A DNA stretch of 64,000 bases from an uncultured Pseudomonas sp. (lineage in GTDB: Bacteria; Pseudomonadota; Gammaproteobacteria; Pseudomonadales; Pseudomonadaceae). Shown piece by piece: positions 8,903-17,644 of this stretch. Made by a program: the position numbers and the translations under genes. Each line of letters begins with the position of its first letter. Within the stretch, counting starts at the first letter, position 1. Under the pieces are notes generated by a model. The model saw nothing but the letters and a program-made list of their open reading frames with translations, was not told the origin of the DNA and searched no databases. The stretch covers positions 1 through 64,000 of the forward strand of contig NZ_CAMPHI010000016.1 in assembly GCF_946885955.1 (NCBI RefSeq), in the 5' to 3' direction.

Positions 8903-9259
8903 TCAGCAGCAGGCGACTTGACGCTGCGGGCGTTGGCCCATGGCGTCCAGGCGTTGCGCATCGCCTTCGAGCCAGGCGCGGTTGGCGTCGAGCGTGGTCT
9001 GCAGCACGGCGCCGACCCAGGCCGGCAGCTGGGGATGCAGGCGGTAATACACCCACTGGCCTTGCCGACGGTCTGCGAGTAACCCGCCGTTGCGCAATTG
9101 CGCCAAGTGGCGGGAGATCTTCGGCTGGCTTTGGTCCAGGGCGCAGGTCAGTTCGCAGACGCACAGTTCCTGCTCGCGGGTGATCAATAGCAGGACGCGC
9201 GCGCGGGTTTCGTCGGCAAGGCATTTGAATACACTGGCCGGTGTCAGGGGCTCGAGCAT
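8903..9259 (-). CDS. arsR: ArsR-family arsenic-responsive repressor
   Basis: A 118-residue winged-helix repressor. [26 protein letters not shown] holds the As(III)-binding Cys33-x-Cys35 at the start of the recognition region, with Cys39 nearby; the wing is [15 protein letters not shown]. The protein ends in a Cys-Cys pair (117-118), which may add ligands. It represses in the absence of arsenite and releases DNA on binding it. It heads the arsR-GAPDH-arsJ operon, and a promoter with repeated ATATATGG/CATATRTAAAAC elements lies directly upstream, which fits autoregulation. Confidence 0.95.
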   Translation of the reverse strand: MLEPLTPASVFKCLADETRARVLLLITREQELCVCELTCALDQSQPKISRHLAQLRNGGLLADRRQGQWVYYRLHPQLPAWVGAVLQTTLDANRAWLEGDAQRLDAMGQRPQRQVACC

Positions 9260-9273
9260 GCGGGTTCTCGAAG

Positions 9274-9328
9274 GCTGTTTATATATGGGAAGCCGAATAT
9301 ATGGTTTTACATATGTGAAGTAAACAGC
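9274..9328 (-). promoter_or_regulatory. arsR promoter and probable ArsR operator
   Basis: On the minus strand TTTACT (complement of 9319-9324) and TATATT (complement of 9296-9301) are spaced by 17 bases, a good sigma-70 promoter pointing into arsR. An outer inverted repeat GCTGTTTA (9274-9281) / TAAACAGC (9321-9328) encloses AT-rich repeats reading CATATGTAAAACC and CATATATAAAC on the minus strand. That arrangement fits an ArsR dimer site overlapping the promoter; assignment to ArsR is by position. Confidence 0.7.
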
Positions 9329-9365
9329 AGCCGGGCAGCTTTGCCTGGGCGTGAGGAGTGCCGGC

Positions 9366-9731
9366 TTATTTTGGCGGGCCGACCAGTTCGCGGACTTTGC
9401 TGATCACGTCGCTGATGTCGAAGGGCTTGTCGAACACCGCGGCGAACAGCTCGGGGCTGGCGCGGCCGAGGCTGGCCTGTGCGCCGCTCATCAGGATGAT
9501 CGGCAAGTTGCAGGGGGTGTGACGGGAACGAATGGCGCGGGCGAATTCCAGGCCGTCCATGCGCGGCATCATAAAGTCGGTGATGACCAGCGAAGGCCAC
9601 TGATGATCGAGTATCTCCAGCCCCTTCTGGCCATTGCTCGCCGTGACCACCAGATAGCCCTCGTCCTCAAGGGCATAGGCGAGAATATCCGCTATCAGAT
9701 ACTCGTCATCGACGACCAAGATGCTGGTCAT
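9366..9731 (-). CDS. Single-domain response regulator
   Basis: A 121-residue stand-alone receiver domain. The acidic pair Asp8/Asp9 (ILVVDDE), the phospho-acceptor Asp52 in VITDFMMPRMDG, the MSGA threonine/serine switch strand and Lys102 in FDKPFD are all present. There is no output domain, so it must act by protein contact, as CheY or Spo0F types do. A strong GGCAGGAGTG site precedes the ATG. It is the last gene of a minus-strand set with the KaiC-like ATPase (25 bases upstream) and a PAS histidine kinase, whose phosphoryl group it probably receives. Confidence 0.9.
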   Translation of the reverse strand: MTSILVVDDEYLIADILAYALEDEGYLVVTASNGQKGLEILDHQWPSLVITDFMMPRMDGLEFARAIRSRHTPCNLPIILMSGAQASLGRASPELFAAVFDKPFDISDVISKVRELVGPPK

Positions 9732-9755
9732 GAGATATCACTCCTGCCTGGGGAC

Positions 9756-11198
9756 TTACGAGCCCCCAACAGGCTTGGCGATACCGGATAAAACTGACTC
9801 TGCATGTTTGAATGCCTTGTTCAGATCGATGCCGTTTTCATTGATGACCATTTCCAGAAGCGCGGGGTCGTAGACGCTGTCACGCATCTTCAGGATCGAC
9901 AGCAGGCGTTTCAGTTCCGACTGCATTTCGACGAAGCGCATCAGTACCAGGTTATCGACGATGCCCGACAGCCCCGGCCCCGGTGCATTGATTTCCGAGC
10001 CGAACAGATCGCGCATTTCCCAGGTGACGAATGCGGTTACGCCGCAGGCGCGCAGCTCGTTCATCAACGCGCTGAAAAACTCGACCATGCGCGCCGGGTT
10101 GGTGGTTGCCTGCGCCATGCCGCCGAGGCTGTCGATCACCAGGCGTTTTATGCCTTTCGCCCTGACCGCTTCGAGAAGGCGCGCGCCCAGGCTGTCGAGC
10201 AACGCTTCGGTGGTGGGTTGCCAGATCAGGTGCATGGCGCCGCTGTCTTCCAGGGCCTGCAGATCTACGCCGATCGCCCTGGCCTTTAATCGCGTACGTT
10301 CCGGCGTCTCGTAAAAGCCGAACAGCAGCCCAGGTTCGGCGACGCTCGACTGCGCGAGGAAGTTGATCCCCAGGCTGGTCTTGCCGATGCCCGAGGGACC
10401 CATGAGCAGCGTGATGGAGGCGCGCGGCAGGCCGCCGCCGATCATCTGGTCGAGCTTGGCGATACCGCTGTTGACCCGGCTGGTATCGGTGCCGTCGCGG
10501 CACGAGGGCACGCGGTACAGGCTCTCGATGCGGGGGTAGACGACCAGGCCGGCATCGCCTATCTCGAATTCGTGCAGCCCGGAAAGCGCGCCGCCGCCGC
10601 GGGTTTTGCGCAAGTGGATGCGCCGTACCGAGCGGCTGCCGTAGAGCTCCTCGCTGAGCTCGATGATGCCATCGACCATGGTGTATTCCGGGCTGCCCTC
10701 ATTCTGCCGCGAGCTGGTGAGGAACAGCACGGTGCAGCCGGCAAACGCGGCGTGCCCTTGCAACTCGATGATGAATTTCTTGCTGTCGAGTTGCGTATTG
10801 GCCTTGGTGCGGGCGTTGAGCAGGCCGTCGACGATCAGCAGCGTGGCGTCGTGCCGGCTGATCTCGCGGCGCATCAGTTTGACGACCTCGTCCAGGCCGT
10901 CGTGATCGAGGGTGTCGAATGCGCTGATGAACTGGATGTCGGTGCCCACTTTGCTCCTGTCGAAGAAGCTCAGGGTCGAGAGGAACTGAAACAGCCGCTC
11001 GTGGGATTCGGCGAGCAAGGTCGCGACCAGCACTCGGCCGCCCTCGCGCACATGGTTGAAGGCGACCTGATGGGCCAGTATGGTTTTGCCCGATCCCGGA
11101 CGACCCTGAATGATATAGGACGCTCCGGCGACCAGGCCGCCCTTGAGGATGGCATCCAGTCCGGTGATCCCGCTGTGTATGCGCTTTAGCTGTTCCAA
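9756..11198 (-). CDS. Two-domain KaiC-like RecA-superfamily ATPase
   Basis: A 480-residue protein with two tandem KaiC/RecA domains. Domain 1 has Walker A GRPGSGKT (residues 32-39) and Walker B TLLIVDGL (119-126); domain 2 has Walker A GPSGIGKT (267-274) and Walker B KRLVIDSL (351-358). This is the layout of cyanobacterial KaiC, but no kaiA or kaiB is nearby. The paired catalytic glutamates appear as AESHER (64-67) and YETPER (about 296-301). Translation starts at a TTG (complement of 11196-11198) preceded by AAGGCGGA. It lies between the histidine kinase and the response regulator. Its job is unknown; a signalling ATPase is the safest label. Confidence 0.85.
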   Translation of the reverse strand: MEQLKRIHSGITGLDAILKGGLVAGASYIIQGRPGSGKTILAHQVAFNHVREGGRVLVATLLAESHERLFQFLSTLSFFDRSKVGTDIQFISAFDTLDHDGLDEVVKLMRREISRHDATLLIVDGLLNARTKANTQLDSKKFIIELQGHAAFAGCTVLFLTSSRQNEGSPEYTMVDGIIELSEELYGSRSVRRIHLRKTRGGGALSGLHEFEIGDAGLVVYPRIESLYRVPSCRDGTDTSRVNSGIAKLDQMIGGGLPRASITLLMGPSGIGKTSLGINFLAQSSVAEPGLLFGFYETPERTRLKARAIGVDLQALEDSGAMHLIWQPTTEALLDSLGARLLEAVRAKGIKRLVIDSLGGMAQATTNPARMVEFFSALMNELRACGVTAFVTWEMRDLFGSEINAPGPGLSGIVDNLVLMRFVEMQSELKRLLSILKMRDSVYDPALLEMVINENGIDLNKAFKHAESVLSGIAKPVGGS

Positions 11199-11316
11199 TA
11201 TTGATCCGCCTTGATAGAAATCTGCGAAAAATACGGGCTTTTCGCACCAGAACTTTCTGGCTGCGAATCGCCACTGCCGCTTGGCATGGGCGCTCGGCCG
11301 CCACGTTCGGCGTGGC

Positions 11317-12480
11317 TCAGGTCGAGTTCGCGTGCTTCTCGTTGGATCTGCCGGCAGCCGGCAGATACAGGGTGACCGTGGTGCCGTGGTCGAGTTCGCT
11401 GTTTACCTGAACCGCGCCATGCAGGCCCTTGGCGAAGCCGTATACCTGGCTCAGGCCCAGGCCGGTGCCTCGCTCGAAGCCCTTGGTGGTGAAAAACGGC
11501 TCGAAAATCCGCGCGAGATCATCGGGCGCAATACCCATGCCGGTATCGCTGACCGATATCAGCACGCAGGGCCCGTGCAGGTTGTCCCATTCGCCTTGCA
11601 TTTCCCGGTTTTCCGCGTGCAGACGAATTTCACCGGCGCCGTGCAGGGCGTCGCGGGCGTTCAGAATCAGATTGAGCAGGGACATTTCCAGCTGGCTGGG
11701 GTCGAGTTCGACCGGGTACAGCGGCTCCTCCAACTCGAGTTTCAGGCTGATTTCCTTGGGCAGGGCCTGGGCCAGGAAGGCCCGTGCCGCCGGCAGGACC
11801 TCACACAGTTCGATAACCTGTGGCGTCGGGTTGCGGCGTCTGGCGAAGGTCAGCAGGTGTTGCGTCAACTGGCTGCCGCGCAGGCCCGCCTGATGAATAT
11901 TCTCCAGCAGTTCGCCGAGCCGTTCCGGGTTCTTCGTCGTGCGGGCGAGCGTCGATGCGCTGATGATGATTGTCAGCAGGTTGTTGAAATCGTGCGCCAG
12001 ACCGCCGGTGAGCTGACCCAAGGCTTCGAGCTTCTGCGCCTGGAACAATTGCGCACGCATATTCTCCAGGTGCAGCGCCGCTTCGTGGCTTTGCGTCATG
12101 TCGCGGGTGATCTTGGCGAAACCGACGGGCGTGCCGTCGGTGTCGCGGACCAGTTCCAGCGCAACCTGCGCCCAGAAGCGCGAACCGTCCTTGCGTAGCC
12201 GCCAGCCTTCGTCGTGAGCGTTGCCTTTGCTACGCACGCGATCAAGCAAACGCTGGGGTTTGTTGTCGGCGCGATCTTCCTCGGTGTAGAAAATCGACAG
12301 ATGTTGGTGCAGGACTTCCTCTGCGCTGTAGCCTTTGATCCGACGGGCGCCGGCATTCCAGGAGACGATGCGACCTTCGAGGTCCAACATGAAAATCGCC
12401 AGGTCGGTGACCGATTGCACCAGCAGTTTATAGCTGGGCTCTGACAGGTTTTCGTAGTGTGTTGCGGGTTCTGAAATCAT
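11317..12480 (-). CDS. PAS-domain sensor histidine kinase
   Basis: A 387-residue soluble kinase if started at MISEPATHYEN (12480); a longer frame reaches 12594, but the extension looks non-native. A PAS domain spans about residues 15-130, including IVSWNAGARRIKGYSAEEVL and a PAC-like GFAKITRDMT. The dimerisation helix has His163 in GQLTGGLAHDFNNLL, followed by an HATPase domain with LNLILNARDAL, DTGMGI and GTGLGLSQVYGFAKG. No membrane segments are visible. It is transcribed toward the KaiC-like gene after a 118-base gap. The PAS ligand is unknown. Confidence 0.9.
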   Translation of the reverse strand: MISEPATHYENLSEPSYKLLVQSVTDLAIFMLDLEGRIVSWNAGARRIKGYSAEEVLHQHLSIFYTEEDRADNKPQRLLDRVRSKGNAHDEGWRLRKDGSRFWAQVALELVRDTDGTPVGFAKITRDMTQSHEAALHLENMRAQLFQAQKLEALGQLTGGLAHDFNNLLTIIISASTLARTTKNPERLGELLENIHQAGLRGSQLTQHLLTFARRRNPTPQVIELCEVLPAARAFLAQALPKEISLKLELEEPLYPVELDPSQLEMSLLNLILNARDALHGAGEIRLHAENREMQGEWDNLHGPCVLISVSDTGMGIAPDDLARIFEPFFTTKGFERGTGLGLSQVYGFAKGLHGAVQVNSELDHGTTVTLYLPAAGRSNEKHANST

Positions 12481-12730
12481 CTCGTTCTCAGGCGTGGCAG
12501 GGCGCTGTTCGACTGGATTACCCGTCGTATAGGCACGAAAACGGCATCGAAAGGCTGTATCTAAGATCAGCATTTGACTGCCGAGTACGGTCAAAGTTGT
12601 ATCGAATTAAGCTGCTGAGAAAGTTTTGCGGCAGATGTCGAAATGTTCCCGGCTGGTTCGACTAGAAGTAACCGGCGGCTAATTCGCCGGAAAATCAGCA
12701 ACCGGGTCATAACCCAAAAGGAGATGGATG

Positions 12731-13153
12731 ATGCGAGTAATGGTGATAGTCAAAGCCAGCAAAGAGTCGGAAGCCGGAGAAATGCCTCGCGAGGAGTTGC
12801 TCGCGGCTATGGGCCAGTACAACGAAGAGTTGGTGAAGGCCGGGATCATGTTGGCGGGCGAGGGGTTGCAGCCGAGCGCCAAGGGTGCGCGGGTTCGTTT
12901 CGACGGCGCTGGTCGCACGGTCGTCGAAGGTCCCTTCGCCAACAGCGAGGAGCTGATCGCCGGTTATTGGTTGTGGCAGGTCGACTCGCTGGAGCACGCG
13001 ATCGAGTGGGTCAAGCGTTGCCCGAACCCGATGTCCGGGCCGAGCGAAATCGAAATCCGCCCCTTGTTCGAAATGGACGATTTCGGCGAGGAGTTCACCC
13101 CTGAACTGCGCGAACAGGAACAACGTATCCGAGCGCAGATCGATAACGTTTGA
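12731..13153 (+). CDS. YciI-like (DGPF domain) protein
   Basis: A 140-residue protein of the YCII/DGPF superfamily. It has a ferredoxin-like MRVMVIVKASKESEAG start, GEGLQPSAKGARVRF, the VVEGPFANSEELIAGYWLWQV core and ECF-associated-type IEIRPLFEMDDFG. The second of two adjacent ATGs is chosen for its spacing from AAAAGGAG (12716-12723). Such proteins often occur beside ECF sigma factors and PhnB-like genes; here the PhnB-like gene follows within 15 bases but no sigma factor is next to them. The biochemical function is not established. Confidence 0.85.
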   Translation: MRVMVIVKASKESEAGEMPREELLAAMGQYNEELVKAGIMLAGEGLQPSAKGARVRFDGAGRTVVEGPFANSEELIAGYWLWQVDSLEHAIEWVKRCPNPMSGPSEIEIRPLFEMDDFGEEFTPELREQEQRIRAQIDNV

Positions 13154-13167
13154 GCGAGGGAGCCAGC

Positions 13168-13587
13168 ATGAAAATCAATGCATATTTGATGTTCGACGGC
13201 CAATGCGAGGCCGCTTTCAAATTCTACGCCGAGTGCCTGGGCGGCAAGCTGGAGCGCCTGATGCGCTATGCCGAGGCGCCGGACAACGCCTGTGGCGAAC
13301 TGCCGGCCGAATACCAGCAGCGGATCATGCATGCCTGCCTGACGGTGGGCGATCAGTTGCTGATGGCCTCGGACACTGCGCAGCCGGATGCCCATGACGG
13401 GATCAAGGGCTGTTCGATTTCGCTGAACGTCGACAGCATCGCCGAAGCGGAACGCCTGTTCGCCGCGCTGAGTGAACAAGGGCAAGTGCAAATGCCCATG
13501 CAGGAGACCTTCTGGGCGGCGCGTTTCGGCATGCTGAGCGACCAATTCGGGGTGTCCTGGATGGTCAACTGCGAGCAGGCTGGGTAA
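13168..13587 (+). CDS. PhnB-like glyoxalase/bleomycin-resistance fold protein
   Basis: A 139-residue VOC-superfamily protein beginning MKINAYLMFDGQCEAAFKFY. The pattern fits PhnB-type 3-demethylubiquinone-9 methyltransferase-like proteins: FDGQCEAAFKFYAECLGG, IMHACLTVGDQLLMASD, a second half with LFAALSEQGQVQMPMQETFWAARFG, and a VSWMVNCE end. The ATG at 13168 follows GCGAGGGAGCC. It is 14 bases from the YciI-like gene and probably co-transcribed; the two families commonly pair. The substrate is unknown. Confidence 0.85.
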   Translation: MKINAYLMFDGQCEAAFKFYAECLGGKLERLMRYAEAPDNACGELPAEYQQRIMHACLTVGDQLLMASDTAQPDAHDGIKGCSISLNVDSIAEAERLFAALSEQGQVQMPMQETFWAARFGMLSDQFGVSWMVNCEQAG

Positions 13588-13627
13588 GGCGGCAGCGGGC
13601 ACCGGCCCTGACGCAATCCGCGAGCCT

Positions 13628-13765
13628 GATCGTTCCTCAGGCTCCAGCGTGGGAACGCCTCCCGGGATGCTCCGCCTCCCGGGACGCTCGGCGTCCCTGC
13701 GACGCGGAGCATCGCCAACCGCATCCCCATGCGGACGGCTTTGCGCCTCATCGTGAGGAATGATC
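13628..13765. repeat. Composite inverted-repeat element
   Basis: GATCGTTCCTCA at 13628-13639 is matched (one mismatch) by TGAGGAATGATC at 13754-13765. Between them are smaller palindromes, including CGTGGGAACG-type and GGGACGCTCGGCGTCCC segments. It lies between the PhnB-like gene and the convergent glucosylglycerol gene. It looks like a non-coding REP/BIME-type element. Confidence 0.65.
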
Positions 13766-13817
13766 GGTTGCGGAGCGCGAAATGCAATCCGCGAGCGGTT
13801 TCGCGGCGGATATCGCT

Positions 13818-13842
13818 CCCCGGATCGCATCCGGGCTACGGG
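13818..13842. repeat. REP half-element (GCATCCGGGCTACG)
   Basis: CCCCGGATCGCATCCGGGCT followed by ACGGG matches the inverted arm of the CGTAGCCCGGAT family at 36458-36526 and 41253-41311. It stands just past the stop codon of the glucosylglycerol gene. Confidence 0.65.
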
Positions 13843-13858
13843 ACCGAGCGCCTCGGTC

Positions 13859-16120
13859 TCACACCACCAGGCTCAGGCCTTCCTCCTCCTGTACGTCCGG
13901 CACGGCGACCCCGGCGAGGAACTCGTCGCCCCAGCGCCGGATGTCGTTGTAGCTGACGATGTCGAACAGCTCGCGCATCCGCGCCCGGGCTTCCGCCTTG
14001 GGCATGTTCAGTGCCAGGTAGCAGGTGCTCGCCAGGTCCGCGGTGTCGTGCGGGTTGGTCAGCAGGGCGCCCTTGAGTTCGGCGGCGGCGCCGGCGAATT
14101 CCGACAGCGCGAGCACGCCCTGGCCTTCCAGCAGGCCCTGGGTGGCGACGAATTCCTTGGCTACCAGGTTGAGCCCGTCGCGCAGCGGAGTGATCCACAT
14201 CACGTCGGCCATGGCGTACCAGGCCACCACCTGTTCGAACGGGAAGGGGCGGAAGAAGAACTGCACTGGCGACCAGCCGATCCGCGCGAAGCGCCCGTTG
14301 ATCCGCCCCACGGCCTGTTCGATCTGCGCCTGCAGTTCGTCGTAGACGGTCATTTCCCGGGCCGCCGGTACACAGATGCTGACCAGGGTGACCTTGCCCA
14401 GCAGCTCAGGGTTGTCGCTCAGCAGGCGCTCGTAGGCCTGGAGTTTTTCCAGGATGCCCTTGGTGTAGTCGAGGCGCTCGACCGAGAGAATCAGCTTGAG
14501 CCCGCTGAGTTCGCGGCGCAGCTCGCTCATCTGCTCCTGGATCTTGCTTTGCGCCAGGGCGTTGCGGATTCGATCGAGATCCAGGCCGACCGGGTGCGCA
14601 CCGAGTTTCACTACGCGGGTGCCGGTGTCGACCGCGGTGGTCATGCGCTCCAGGCCAACCGCGCAGCCATAGGTGATAAAGCGCGGCGCGCAGTTCTGTC
14701 GGCTGACGGTCTGCAATGGGGTGACGCCGCGCGCCACGTCGACGAAGTTCTCCACCTGGCGCGGGATATGAAAGCCGATGTAGTCGCATTGCAGCAGGCT
14801 GCCGATGATCTGGCGGCGCCAGGGCAGCACGTTGAACACATCCGCCGAGGGGAAGTAGGTGTGGTGGAAGAAGGCGATGCGCAGGTCCGGGCGCAGTTCG
14901 CGCAGGTAGCCAGGGACCATCCACAGGTTGTAGTCGTGCAGCCAGACGATGGCGCCTGCGGCGGCTTCCTCGGCGGTGCGTTCGGCGAAGGCGCGGTTGA
15001 CCTGGAGGAATACCTGCCAGTCGTCCTCGTTGAAGGTCGCGCGCTCCCAGAAGGTGTGCAGCGTCGGCCAGAACGCCTCCTTGGAGAAGCGCTTGTAGAA
15101 GACGTCGACTTCTTCCTTGCTCAGCTGCACCCGCGCCGCGGTGAGCCGCGGGTAGCGCTCGGCGTCGACCGTGGTGCGCGTGTCGAAGGGCTCGTCGCCG
15201 TCTTCGTGCACCGCCCAGGCGATCCAGGAACCGGGTCGGCCGTCGCCGAAAAAGCTCAGCAGAGTGGGGATGATGCCGTTCGGCGAGGTTGGGCGGCGCC
15301 GTTGCACTTTGCCATCGACCCGGTGCTCTTCGTAGGGCAGGCGATGGTAGACCATCACCAGCTCGGACTGGCCGGGCTTGGCCGTGGTCCGCTGTTCCGC
15401 GGCGATGCCGTGCTCACCGAGAAAACCGAAATGCACGAAGGCCTGGAGAATCCCGCCACAGCCCGGGCGCTCGGCATGCAGGGTACGCGAGTGTTGCTCG
15501 GTGGCTTGTAGTAAACCGGGCTCAGAGTCTCCGACGCAAACGGCCTTGAATGCGCCGTTGAGCATGCTCAGGTCATTCAGGGTGTCACCGGCGGCCAGCA
15601 CCTGGTCATTGTCCAGCCCCAGCCAGTCGGCCAGAGCCTGCAGGCTGCTGCCTTTGTTCACGCCTTTGGGTAGGAAGTCCAGATAACGCCCGGCCGAATA
15701 CAACAGGTCACAGCCGAGGGCGTCGGCGGCCGCCTGCAATGCCGGGTCGGCCGCTTGCTCGGGCGTGCAGAAATATGAGCAGCGGCGCATCTGCGGCACG
15801 TCCTGACGTTCCAGTGCGAAGTCTTCGAGGGCACTGGCAACCTGGCTTTCGCCGGGCCAGAGTGCGTCGACCCGCCCCTGCAGTTGCGCGATTGGCAGCA
15901 GCGACTCGCCATGCACGAAGCTGGCGCCGACATCGGAAATGATGAAGTCGGGGTGCGGCAAGGTCGGATCGGCGAGCAATGGCAGCACCGATTCCAGGCT
16001 GCGGCCGGTGACATAGGCCAGGCGGATTTCCGGGTGAGCGGCGATGGTTTGATAGAGGCTCAGGCGATCGGCGGGATCGCCGGCGAGAAAGGTTCCATCG
16101 AGATCGGTGGCAAGTAGCAT
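13859..16120 (-). CDS. ggpPS: Fused glucosylglycerol-phosphate phosphatase/synthase
   Basis: A 753-residue two-domain protein. Residues about 1-240 are a HAD phosphatase of the sucrose-phosphatase-like type: LLATDLDGTF with the aspartate pair, and GDTLNDLSML. Residues about 255-750 are a GT20 glycosyltransferase: WLHDYNLWMVPGYLR, FFHHTYFPSADVF, LSVERLDYTKGI and ITPLRDGLNLVAKEF. The layout matches the bifunctional GgpPS enzyme described from Azotobacter and some pseudomonads, which makes the osmolyte glucosylglycerol from ADP-glucose and glycerol-3-phosphate. A trehalose-6-phosphate synthase/phosphatase is the main alternative, but the N-terminal phosphatase order favours GgpPS. GACAGGAAG precedes the start. 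Confidence 0.85.
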   Translation of the reverse strand: MLLATDLDGTFLAGDPADRLSLYQTIAAHPEIRLAYVTGRSLESVLPLLADPTLPHPDFIISDVGASFVHGESLLPIAQLQGRVDALWPGESQVASALEDFALERQDVPQMRRCSYFCTPEQAADPALQAAADALGCDLLYSAGRYLDFLPKGVNKGSSLQALADWLGLDNDQVLAAGDTLNDLSMLNGAFKAVCVGDSEPGLLQATEQHSRTLHAERPGCGGILQAFVHFGFLGEHGIAAEQRTTAKPGQSELVMVYHRLPYEEHRVDGKVQRRRPTSPNGIIPTLLSFFGDGRPGSWIAWAVHEDGDEPFDTRTTVDAERYPRLTAARVQLSKEEVDVFYKRFSKEAFWPTLHTFWERATFNEDDWQVFLQVNRAFAERTAEEAAAGAIVWLHDYNLWMVPGYLRELRPDLRIAFFHHTYFPSADVFNVLPWRRQIIGSLLQCDYIGFHIPRQVENFVDVARGVTPLQTVSRQNCAPRFITYGCAVGLERMTTAVDTGTRVVKLGAHPVGLDLDRIRNALAQSKIQEQMSELRRELSGLKLILSVERLDYTKGILEKLQAYERLLSDNPELLGKVTLVSICVPAAREMTVYDELQAQIEQAVGRINGRFARIGWSPVQFFFRPFPFEQVVAWYAMADVMWITPLRDGLNLVAKEFVATQGLLEGQGVLALSEFAGAAAELKGALLTNPHDTADLASTCYLALNMPKAEARARMRELFDIVSYNDIRRWGDEFLAGVAVPDVQEEEGLSLVV

Positions 16121-16239
16121 GCGCTGTCTTCCTGTCCATTGAGTGGCTGCAGTGACGCGCCGACAAGTGCCGACGTGCGATTACGGACTGACTCGCAGGG
16201 CGGTCGTCTCTTGTTTTGTGCAGGTGCCTCTGTGCACGC

Positions 16240-17508
16240 CTATGGCGATTCCGTCAGGGGCTCGAGATCGGGGTTTTCCTGTTCGTCGGTCGGCGGCGCG
16301 TCCGGCATCAGCTCCAGCACGGTATGGCTGGTGCGCAGCATCGGCATGAAATGGCCGGCGGGTTCGCTGACCAGGTCGCTGACATGGCGCAAGCGATACA
16401 GCGTGTACGCGCCGAGCGTCCCCAGGGTGGCGGCGAAATACAGCGGCAGCGCCTGGGGGCCGAACTGCTGCATGAGCAAGCCGGCGAGTAGCGGTCCGCC
16501 AACCGAGCCGAGGCCGTTGACCAGTAGCAGGCTGCTCGAACCGGAGAGGATTTCGTCGCGGTGCAACTGGTCGATCAACTGCGCCACGGCGATCGGGTAG
16601 ATGGCGAATGCCAGGCCGCCCCAGACGAAGATCAGTCCGAGCAGCAGGCGGCCGGTCGGCAGCACGGCGATCAGCAGCGCCGCCACCACCGCCAGCGCCA
16701 CCACCCAGAACAACACCAGGCGGCGGTCATGTTTGTCGGAATAAATGCCGATCGGCCATTGCAACAGGGCGCCGCCGAGAATCGCGCTGCTCATCAGCAG
16801 GCCAACGCCGGTGGCATCGAAGCCGCGCAATGTCGCATACACCGGCGCCATCGCCCAGAACGCGCTCAGCGCCAGGCCGGAAAGGCTTGCCGCGGCAATC
16901 GCCACCGGCGCGACGCCGACGATCTGGCGCAGGTTGGTGTGCATCACCTCGGGCACGCTGGGCTGCGCTTGGCGGGTCAGGGTGATCGGCATCAAGGCCG
17001 CGCTGATCAGGATCGCGGCAACCGCGAACAGCAGGAAATCGGTGGGCTCGGCCAGGTTGAGCAGTTGCTGCGCCGCTGCCAGGGCGCCGAGGTTGACCAC
17101 CATGTACAGCGCGAACACCTGGCCGCGTTTGCCGTCGGGTACCTGGGCGTTCAGCCAGCTCTCGATCACCATGTACAGCCCGACCAGCGCCAGGCCGTAA
17201 AACACGCGCAGGAGCAGCCAGGCCCAGGGGTTGATGAGTAACAGGTGGAGCAGGGCGGTGATCGCACCCAGCGCGGCGCAAAAGGCGAACGCACGAATGT
17301 GCCCAACGCGACGAACCAGCGGAATCGCCAGCCAGGTGCCAAGGAGAAAACCGACGAAGTACCCGGACATGATCAGTCCGAGCATCCCGGTGGAGTAGCC
17401 TTCGGCGACGCCACGCAGGGTCAGTAGGGTGTTGAGCAGACCATTGCCGAGGAGGAGTAAAGCAACCCCACCGAGCAACGAGCTGATAGGGGCAATCAGG
17501 GACCACAT
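16240..17508 (-). CDS. Major facilitator superfamily transporter
   Basis: A 422-residue MFS protein with about twelve transmembrane segments, MSGYFVGFLLGTWLAIPLVRRVGHIRAF in the first half and the cytoplasmic-loop GIYSDKHDRR in the second. It resembles the YcaD/TetA-like subgroup annotated as sugar or amino-acid permeases. The C-terminal tail (PDAPPTDEQENPDLEPL) is acidic and soluble. It is 119 bases upstream of the glucosylglycerol gene on the same strand, so cooperation in osmolyte handling is possible but unproven. The substrate cannot be told from sequence. Confidence 0.85.
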   Translation of the reverse strand: MWSLIAPISSLLGGVALLLLGNGLLNTLLTLRGVAEGYSTGMLGLIMSGYFVGFLLGTWLAIPLVRRVGHIRAFAFCAALGAITALLHLLLINPWAWLLLRVFYGLALVGLYMVIESWLNAQVPDGKRGQVFALYMVVNLGALAAAQQLLNLAEPTDFLLFAVAAILISAALMPITLTRQAQPSVPEVMHTNLRQIVGVAPVAIAAASLSGLALSAFWAMAPVYATLRGFDATGVGLLMSSAILGGALLQWPIGIYSDKHDRRLVLFWVVALAVVAALLIAVLPTGRLLLGLIFVWGGLAFAIYPIAVAQLIDQLHRDEILSGSSSLLLVNGLGSVGGPLLAGLLMQQFGPQALPLYFAATLGTLGAYTLYRLRHVSDLVSEPAGHFMPMLRTSHTVLELMPDAPPTDEQENPDLEPLTESP

Positions 17509-17644
17509 GGCGAACTACCCTAGGGAACTATCGCTTCGATGGCAAGCATGAAGCGCGCCAGGTGGGTTCGGGTTGTCTGCTTAACTGATTGAATTTAAAA
17601 GACTATTTTCGTAATAAAAAATCGCGTTAATTTTTTTCGTGGAG

